A stretch of 64,000 bases of DNA from NCBI RefSeq assembly GCF_905147045.1, contig NC_065895.1, positions 5,771,001 through 5,835,000 of the forward strand, in the 5' to 3' direction. A program made the translations under genes and the position numbers. This stretch comes from Nymphalis io. Its lineage: Eukaryota > Arthropoda > Insecta > Lepidoptera > Nymphalidae. The notes under the pieces were generated by a model. It did no database searches, was not told where the DNA came from, and saw only the letters and a list, made by a program, of their open reading frames with translations. Positions 38,001 to 48,700 of the stretch are shown here, piece after piece; positions within the stretch are counted from its first letter, which is position 1; the number at the start of each line of letters is the position of its first letter.

Positions 38001-41000
38001 GACTCTGTGAACTAAATAGTTACTTAATACATATTTGTTACCATACCTTGCTCTGTGCTTGAACTTGATGTTTTAACTCTTCATTACTTCTTGTTAATTC
38101 TTCTATTCTATTGTTTCTTACTTCTAAGTCAGATGAAGCTTGAGTTTCTAACTCTTGTATCCTCTGACATGTCAGTTCTGTTTGAATCTGTACCAAAAAT
38201 CAAACATTATTTAACTAGTAGCTTCTCCGTGCGGTTTCACCGCGTTAAACGCTATGGCTCCTATGGGTCATAGTGTGACGTTATGATTATAGTCTGTAAC
38301 CTTTCTTAATAAATGGGTCGGTCCGATACAAAAAGTTATTTTTAATCATACTGGTAGATTAAGTTGTGTATAGAATTGGATGAGATTATATTGGATGTTG
38401 AAACAAACACACTTAAACTTAATATAGTATAGATATAAAAGATATTGAAATAACATGGACAAAGTTTATTGATTGCAAAAATACCTACCTGTTTTACAGA
38501 AGTGTGAGGTCGCTGTTGTGAGGCGGAACGTAAAAAGTCAGCTCCCGAAGGTAGTAACGATGAAGGTGACGGTGGGTACTACAAAATAAATTTATTTATA
38601 TTATTATAATTTTATTTCTTATTTTAAAATGTTTTTAAACAACGAGTAAATTATAAAAATGATATTAAAGATGTGCAATTGTACATCAATCTATCAGAAT
38701 CTAACAATATCATATATTCATTCAATGTTTAGCAACAAGTTCCACATAATTTAAGTAATTTTTATTTGCTCCTGACCAAATATTATGGTATCCAAAAATA
38801 TAATGATAGGATTTCGGACACAGCAGACAATCTCAAGAGAGATTTGTCAACTTTGTAGTACATATTATGGTGTAAAGTGTGTGCAAACACAGGTGCACTC
38901 TATTCCCTAACTCATAATTCAATGGTACGGCAACCCTAAAACCCAATAACTTTATATTGGCCCAACCTTTGATTTTCACCCAGGACCTAAAGGTCTGTGT
39001 TCTTATATCTAGCCACTAGACCAACGAGGTAGGCAGGCAGTCAGCCAAAAATATAAGAACACTCTCATAATCCGACAATACCAGTAAAAAGGAAAACATG
39101 AATGATTTTATGTGCATTCTCAGACATGGACTCTAAACACAGATAACACAAAACTCTTGTCTTCTCTAAGAATTTCTAGAAGATACCCTCTAGTAACTAG
39201 ACTGACAATGCAGTTAAACTACATGCAATATATTGTTTACTGATTATTAAATACTAACTGTTTTTAGTAACTTAATACTTGAGAATAATAAAATACAATA
39301 AATATTTTGTTACCATAGGATAATTAGCGCCCTGCGGTGAAGGTGACTTAGCTCCGGCATGCCGAACAGGACTGGATGAGGGGTGTTTAGAAAAATATTC
39401 TCGAATATTTTTATCTGATGAATTGTGCCTCTGTTTACCTCCACCTCCTCCACCACCGCCTACACCTTCTTCCCCTGGGAAAACATATTATTAAGGTAAT
39501 TATGAATTCTATCATTTATATTTATCATAAATAAAAACTAAGTATAAACTCAAAATTTTGTATATATTATAGTTATAGTTTAGACTATATGCAGCTTGCT
39601 ACTAAATGAGATTTTACCCTATAATATACTTTATATCTTATCTCAGATCAAATCAAATCAAAATATCTTTTATTCAAATAGACTTTTACAAGTACTTATG
39701 AATCCTCAAGCGCTAACAATATAATAAATACCACACCTTTTCGTTTCCTCTTTCTTTCTGGCATTGCTATAGTAGGTGTGGCACCACTCGGTGGCACAAG
39801 AGCACTGCCGGGGACTGCATTTGAACCTCGCATAGCGGCAGATTTTTCAGGAGTCAAGGCATCGACTTCTTTGTCACTATGCGAAGACCCTGAAAGGATG
39901 CGCAAGATATTGCTATAATTATAAAGAAATATTATTTTTGACAACATTAAAGGGTACTATAATTTATAAATAACAGTTTATTATTTTGTAAGAACTTAAG
40001 AAATAAATTTACCTACACATTCAAAATTAGGACATACAAGAAAATCTACTGGTCACAAGCTCAGTGTTCAGGGAAATAAACATTAACTCACTTTTCGACA
40101 AAGAGCTGAGCAGACCGATGTGGTTCACGTTAGTTCCACTTTTATAGTCATGCATTGTGTCACGCAATAGTTTTGGATCACAGAAGAAATAATTACACTT
40201 TCACAGTTCCTATCCGGCATTATACACGAAAAGTTGACGTCACAATCCTTTTTTCGATGGCAGTTATCCATAGAAGTTTTAGTCCTCAAAGTTCGTAAAT
40301 AAGATTAGCTTCCAGCGAATTTGTGAGCGTTTAGTGGCAAACACTAACTTCACTGATCACATCACAAGGTTAAACTGCACTTCTACCACTTGTACACACT
40401 TTACCTGTGCTCATATTGGAGTCCTGATTATGTAGTGGCTGCCCCGTGTTGACAGTAGTTTGTGGTGCCATCTGAATTTGTGACCCAGCTGACATCTGTA
40501 AAGAAAGATGGCGTCTTTACATATGACTCGCCCAGTTTATTTCTGTTTTCACGTACAGTACGGGCATTTATAATCACAATTAACACTACTCACAAATTAT
40601 TTACGCGTTAATAAGTTCATTTTTGATAATTTTCTTAAGTTTTCGCTTCAATAGTCCGTATAACCTAACTTGTTTGACAAGTCGTAAACGCCAGTCGTCG
40701 GCTCGCGACAATCGGATACGCATCCGCGGGGAGCGTTGAAGCGGGGGGCTGGAGAATGGAGATCGTCACGAAGTTCGCTTCGAATGTAATAATAATAACG
40801 ACGGGCGAGGCGCCATTTTACAAGGATACAAGGCCAGAAGCATTGTTAATCCAATAAAACATAACACTGATATGGCCATAAATTGAAAGTTTTATATACA
40901 TGTACTCTGCAAGTTTGGCGTGACCGGTGTAGATCGCATTAGAATTTAGAACGGCAGGTCAACAGCCTATAATTGCATTGTAGGATATCGCAATTTTTTT

Positions 41001-44000
41001 AAAATAGTTTTTGAAATTAATAAGAAACTTTAATTTTGGTTTGATGTAATACAGAAGATAAGTAGATATGGAATTTGCACAATAATATGCGGAAAGGTTC
41101 AGCAAAAAGATGAAATCAAGAATATGTAATGAAAATATACAAAATCAGTCGGAATGAAATCGACTTGACCGATTATTCCCGCAACGAGGTGCGGTGGCAA
41201 CGGCGGGTGGCGGGCGGAGTGCCACCGACCTGCGGCGAACGAGTACGTGATATCGGCGCTCGTGCCCCACAACAAACTGCTTACTGGACGTGTTACGTAG
41301 GCGTCTGTGCCGCGATGTACCAACATAAACAGATATGAAGGTAGGTACGTACTATGTACGTACCTACCTAAATGTACATAGGTATGCCGTATGTGGCCAA
41401 GCACCACGCACGATAATCTTTTAACGTAACAAACATTGTAAATAATTATTATTTATAGAGATAAATAAACCGTAACCATAACATTGACTTCAGTTATTTT
41501 ATTGCTCCTAGATTAAAAAATATAGCATTTCATGTTTTTATCAAATAATAATTAGATACATTTAGTAAATTACATGTAAAACGAAAACAATTATGATAAC
41601 TATCATGATAATACGCAGGCCAAACTACAGACGTAGGAACTTGTAATGTTACGTACCATCCCGTTTTTATAATTCTTGTTATTACCACGTCTCAAATAAC
41701 AATACTAATTTTTCACCTGCCTAGAAAAAATGTGATTCACCAAAATCAGGTAGAGCTAAATTTCTTTTGAATGGTAAACAATTTTACAAAAAAATACGGT
41801 TTGTTGAATGATTTTTATCTTATTTTAGTTACGAGAAAATATAATTCACAAAACAAAAATAAAATAACAACATCAAGCTTTCGTGCGATAAATAGTACGA
41901 TCAAATATATTATGTTGCTAAATAAAAATAATGTTAGGAAATTGCTTGAGCTACATTCAATCAGTGTCTTTGTTCTATTGTTCTTTATGTTACTGGAAAG
42001 ACCGAAGATAACGCATATTACCGCTTTTATATTAAGTCTCATTAAATTTAATTTCATTTTCAAAGTATATGCTGAGATGTGGTCATAAATAAATAATCCT
42101 ATTAATAAAATTAATTGCAGTCACCAATAATAGTCATCTTGCAAACAAACACTAATTGTTTCAACGTTACAGAGCCTTAAGGTTATTATCATACAATACA
42201 TTTGCAGTGATTTTTTAAATGAATTGAAAATCGAACCTGAGCTTGCTCATCGGATATTATACTAGAAAATAAAAGGCCGTGGGTTCAAAACGGGGCAAGC
42301 ACCTTTGAGTTTTCGTGCGTTTAAATCGCATTTATAGCAGATTTCGTATCTGGCGGTGAAAGAAAACATCGTGAGGAAACCTACACAGGTCTGATGAAAC
42401 TCTGACATATTTATCCACCACTCAAAGTTAGAGAAGCTTGGTGAAATAAGCACCAATCTATTAATCTTATTCTTATCGAAGTGTAGTTTCAATAATACAA
42501 TAATGTAATAATTGTAGATTGAATTCATTTTAATCGATTACAAGGTAAGCGTTGCTAAAGAAAAGCAATTCGTTTAGATACTATTTCAATATGTATGTTA
42601 AAAGTTTTAGTCTAAAAACAAATACCAAATCAGATTTTACCAATATACAAAAGGAAATAAACAGTCGTAGTTAAGACTTTTGCAGCTGACACTCTACTCT
42701 GACCAAATAAAAACCGTAATAAATTCAAAGAATAATACCTTTTTTTATTCTTGCATTATTTAAAATTCTTATACATAAACATAGTTATGTTTTTATACCA
42801 GCTGCTTCAAAAGCTATGTAAATTTAATGTTTTCTGAACATTGCGACTTTAAAAAATTATAATTGAAATACAACATTAATATAATGTAATAAATATAAAT
42901 TTAACCGACTATAATGCTTCACCTTATCTTCGCAGAAATACAAACAGCTTATTTCACGAGTCGCTATATAAAGTAAGGTTACGTAACATTTTATTGTAAA
43001 CAATACACAGCTTCAGTTAGCTATGTTAAATTTCAAATGGAAAATACATAGATTTTATTGAATTCGTTATCGCAAACTTTTTGTAATACTATGTTATCTA
43101 ATAAAGCGGAGTAGCTATCGATAATAATATTTATAAAATAAATAACGATCACAAAAACTTGTGAGTTTTGGACACAGCGTATCACGGTGAAAACATATCA
43201 TACGGGCATATTAGTATTATCATCGTAACGTTGCCGCTCTGCACTCCCTCCGGTGCCTCCTGCCCCCGCCTCTTCAATTCAAAGCAACCCACCTCCTTGC
43301 TGAACTAACAACTGAGCAATATTTAAGCGAATGCAACGCATTTCGACTGAATCAAATTAACGATAAGAATAATAATGTATCACGTGATGTCGATATGAGT
43401 TAGAATATCGACGTCTCATTTTCTGGCAAGGCTAACTGACGTGTGTATCAGATAACAAGCGTTAGAATCAGTCAATTTACAAACAAATTAAAAACTAACA
43501 TATAGAATAGTCACGTATGCAATTTCTATATTTAACACCAAAAAAATAAAGAAGTTTGTTTTTTTAATTTTTAGATATTATTTACGTAAACATTACTGTT
43601 CCGTATAACAGAATTTTCATATCACAATAAATCAAGTTTCAAGGCTTTTTATTATATATTTACATCGTATTATATTTTATGAGATATACTTTATTACTTC
43701 AATGCAGTCAAATAGAAAATCGCCGATGAGAGAGTTCGTCGCAAACTGGTTGAACTACATATAATGTATTAATATTTCTCAACTAGAAGTTATGGCCCTA
43801 CAGAATTACTTTTTATTACATATAAAAAACCTATGAAAATATCAAGTCACTTGACCTTAATTTGTCTAAAAAAATCGAAAGAAAATGAGATTATAATTTT
43901 TAAACCTTTGACCGGGCGGTAATTACGTTAAATCATTGCATTTATGTGTTATGGCGTTTATGAGATGTTAAAGGATTCATGCAAGGAGTGTGAATGATAT

Positions 44001-45307
44001 TTTTCCGTCGGTTGATATACTTATGTTTAGGCAAGGGATCACTAGAGAAGAGTATCAGAACTTAAAATACTGAATTTAAGTATAATAATAGCGAAGTTCG
44101 TGCGGGTCGTAACTATCAAATATTATATATTAATGTGTAATCATTTAGTTAATGTCTAAAACGTCGAATGATTTACCTCGTAGAACTTATTGTCGTGTCT
44201 ATATTTAGCACACCTAGCACCAGGCGAATGGAAAGTTAGCGAGCTGGCAACAATATTTACGTACGTCGAAGCATAATATATTATTGGTCCACGTACCATA
44301 TACCTCGAGCATTCGCATAATTAATTAATGTTAGATTAATTGACATCAAATTCTTCGAAGAAAAAAAGAGTAATAAAAAGTTTATAATAAAAATGCACAA
44401 GAGTTACGTAACTATTTCTTAATGTTAACGGTACATTTATAAACTTACAAAGACTGATATAAAATAGTGTTTATCATAAGAAATATTCTTTTTAATTTCC
44501 GTTAAAAGAAATTAAATTGTATTAAGGGGTAATGAACACTGCCTTGTCGCTGTATGTTCCAAAAAGTTGAATGTATTCTATTATGCAATTTAATCGATAT
44601 TTAATAATTCTAGATTAATACATTCGGTCAAAGTGATAATAATAATAAAACAAAATGTGTGGTCAAGGATCAGAAAAACAAGAATTGTTTGGTCGTTTTA
44701 TAAAATAGCAAGATTGTTAGGGGCGTGTGCATAAACTGCGCCGCAGGAAACTGCGTCTCGATGTTGAAGACAATCAATACTCAGTCACATCTCTGTCCCG
44801 CATTCATTGTGGAAGCGCAGTTCCACGGACCCCGAAATCCCCTCTTCCGGTGCGGTATTCAGCCGCGTGCTGTTTAACCCAATTTTCTAGTGCGAGGGGT
44901 GTGCAGGCCCCGAGGTGAGAGCGGGCGAGGGAGGGCAGGGCGCAATACCAGCCACAAGTGTGCAACGCCAACGAGGCGCCACAAGATTCGAATCCGACCC
45001 TGCACTATTGATTATTTATTGTGCTAGCATTCTATGCACTAACAGCTAACTTCTCATATTAACGTTTTATAGCTTACGAGTTAGTTAACGGTCTTTATTT
45101 TATTTTCGCCAAAAAGCTTTCACTTGAGTAAGTTTTTTTGAACATAAATCATTGTTTGATAGTTTAGTGACGTGACTTTATTAACAAACGTGACTTACAT
45201 TATTACACCACTCTTTTTTTTAAATTTATCTGTTACAGATAAGTTTTATCATCATTTTAGCGATTTTTACATTTCGTAGATATTAAAAATAAACTTGTAT
45301 CCGTTTT

Positions 45308-45399
<92 letters not shown>

Positions 45400-45682
45400 T
45401 ATAGAATAGGAAGGCGGACGAGCATATGGGCCACCTGATGGTAAGTGGTCACCAACGCTCTTAGACATTAGCATTGTAAGAAATGTCAACCATCGCTTAC
45501 ATATCCAATGCGCCACCAACCTTGGGAACTAAGATTTTATGTCCCTTGTGCCTGTAATTACACTGGCTCACTCACCCTTCAAACCGGAACACAACAATAT
45601 CAAGTATTGCTGTTTTGCGGTAGAATATCTGATGAGTGGGTGGTACCTACCCAGACGAGCTTGCACAAAGCCCTACCACCAG

Positions 45683-45720
<38 letters not shown>

Positions 45721-48700
45721 AAATGTAAGCCATGTTTCTTTACAAAACATTTTAAGTTAGTAAAGATTTATAATAAATATTTGTTTAAAAGTAACAAGTA
45801 GTTGATATTTAACCACAAAAGTAGTTATTTAGCAACTCGGTGATAACATAACTATTCACTTATCAATAAATGAGTAATATATTTTTTAAAGTAACGTGTA
45901 TTTAAAATTGCGTTACTAAAAAGATTTAAAATGAGTCTGCACTTTGAGATAAAACTTAAAAAAAATTAAACAAGAACGAATCAAGACTTCCAAAAAATGA
46001 TTTCTAGCTTAAGAATCTAAGAAAGTGAGATAGTTTCTTTCAAATTTACATGAGCGGCAGCATGAGTTTTACTGGTGGTAGAGCTTTGTGCAAGCTCGTC
46101 TGGGTAGGTACCACCCACTCATCAGATATTCTACCACAAAACAGCAGTACTTGGTATTGTTGTATTCAGGTTTGAAGGGTGAGTGAGCCAGTGTAATTAA
46201 ATTACAGGCACAAAGGACATAACATCTTAGTTCCCAAGGTTGGTGGCGCATTGGTGATGTAAGCGATGGTTAACATTTCCTACAATGCTAATGTCTAAGG
46301 GCGTTTGGTGACCACTTACCATCAGGTGGCCCATATGCTCGTCCGCCTTCCTATTCTATAAAAAAAAAAAACAATTTTGTTTTACATTATGATTAACAAC
46401 CGATAATCTTATATTTATTTAGCAAAAACGTGTCTATTATAAACTAAGTTCTATTTTTATAACTTGTTTGGCTAATAACAAGAGTATAAATATAAAATTC
46501 TACTACTAATATGATTACGCATTAGAAGCAGTATAGATAAAAGAGGTCACTAAAAGCTGAAATTTTTATTAATCGAAGATATTAATTGAATGTATACATG
46601 TATGTATATACCTATATATCTTATTGTCGAATACGATTCGAGTCGACAAAGCAAGTCAAGCGAGCGTAGCGAGCATGCGCGGCGCTCCATTCACAACAAA
46701 TGACGTGTCGCCTTGGGGCGAACCGGCTGGCTAATGCGCTCTACTTATCGCAAGTTTTTACTACAATTGAAATAAGTAAAATTAAGGATTTGCCATATAA
46801 ATTTACTTGAAATGTGGTAATCAATCATGTTATATTTGTCTTTATAAAACGGTTTGTATATAGTTATAAGAACCGGCGTTTCAAGCCGGCCGGTGCGGCG
46901 CAGTGGGTCAGGCGAGGCGGTACGGGCGGACCTTGCAATGTCGCGGCGTGACGCTCAGCTGACGCATGACAGACCGCCCGCCCGCCTCCGCTAGCCCCGC
47001 AGCGCGCGTTCATTGCCTCCGCGGCAGTCTGTACGAGCGGACGTTTCGTATGCAATGTACGTGACGTAAACATTACATTTAAACAATTACGATTTTACTT
47101 TCGAAAACACGTCCTATGATGGTAGCGATATATAGTACTGCTAAATTTAATATCCAATTTTCATAATTTGTGCCTCGTGCCTGAATAGTGAAATGTATAC
47201 CAATTGTTAGTGAGTGCGATTTAGATAAATTATGCTGGAGTGCGGTGACGATCGGTGCGAAAGGTCGGGTTGTGTAAAAATAACTGCGGAACCGGGCGGC
47301 TAAGCGTTGGAATGAGGTTTGGCGGCACATTGTAGCCGAGGCGGGGCGAGGCCGAATGCGCCATGTTATAATTTCCCTTCGTGTTGAATGTGCAAACCGA
47401 CCGATTGAACGCTGTTTTACGCCCACCTATTTTTCTCTATTTCCTTTTAAACGACTACAGAAATCAAATATAAACTTCGGTTTCAAATTTAGGTAACGTG
47501 CAACACCCAACATACTTTGTAATTCGATATATGTATTCATAACTGCAATTATGTGTATAGAAAAATATAAATAGATTATATTTGCCTAAAAGTGAAAATA
47601 AAAGTGTACACATAAAACAAATGTAAAGGTGTTGTTTACCAAAACAACGTGTGTAATAAGATATTTTGATGTTGCATGTGTATGTTTATGGGGTAGTTGG
47701 CTGGTGATAGACAGACGCGGGGCGCGGTGCAGTGTCGGTGACCCCGCGGCCCCGAGCCTAAGCCGCTTGCCATGCTCATCGAGGCCGTCCGCAAAACCGC
47801 CGACATATTCTAGCTCTCTTGCACACGCAAATATCTACATTCTCGACTTTAGTTGTCACTCTCGCCAACATTGTCCCCGTGTTGAGTCGACATGTTTTCA
47901 ATTAATTATCTTTATTTTCATAAACATGTCCATTTTGTATTCAAAAGATAAGATAAATAAACGATAGCAATTAAATAACGTTGCGATGACTAATTTAATA
48001 TAAGTACCAAATTACTGGACAGCCGTTCTTTTATATGTATATTTGAATACGTCTTAATAAAATACTAAAATATAATTTTACCGTTTTATAGATCCAGTTA
48101 AATCGATAAATCAATATTATTATCGGTCGTCGCACGAACCCAATAAAACCATCAAGGTGACTGGCGCCACGCAGTAAGTGTAGCACAGATACAATAATCT
48201 AAATTTAGCGTATGCCATCATGCAATAGATAGTCATACAATGCGAGCGGCGGCCAAAGCGATATGTGATAATATTATGAGACGTACGTTTGAAAGTAAAA
48301 CCAAAAATGGCTAAACTCACCGTCCTGAACTCGGTGACTCGTTGGGTTTCTACTAGTATCGCCCCTGCGCTCACCTGCAAGCACGCGATCAATGCGCTCA
48401 TGTAAACCATGCGTTTAGAAACCCCTCTATGCTTTAAGAGCGATTTATAATTAGAACTGTTTTGTATTACAATATTCTGAACAGCGTTCCGCATACGTAA
48501 CAATTTCATTACATAGGTATAGTTCATTTTATTGAGATTTATATCATTTTCTTAAAATCAATTTCATTACAAGTTCCGATACTAAATTTATTGCATTTGA
48601 ATAATGCAAAGAGTCCAACAGAGCAATGTTCTAAATGTATTACGTAGGCACTTTGCGCTCTGATTCCGCGCAGTCAGGCAGTGAGAGCACCAATCTGTTT

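Noticed and set aside
45283..45519. Frame with a long Tyr-Ile repeat (also 63136-63423)
   Set aside because: Translation of a TA microsatellite.
47079..47426. 115-codon minus-strand frame
   Set aside because: Open by GC bias in a CpG block; no motif, no splice context.
48120..48527. 135-codon minus-strand frame
   Set aside because: It covers the candidate cassette exon but runs through its acceptor and donor; most of it has no protein-like features.
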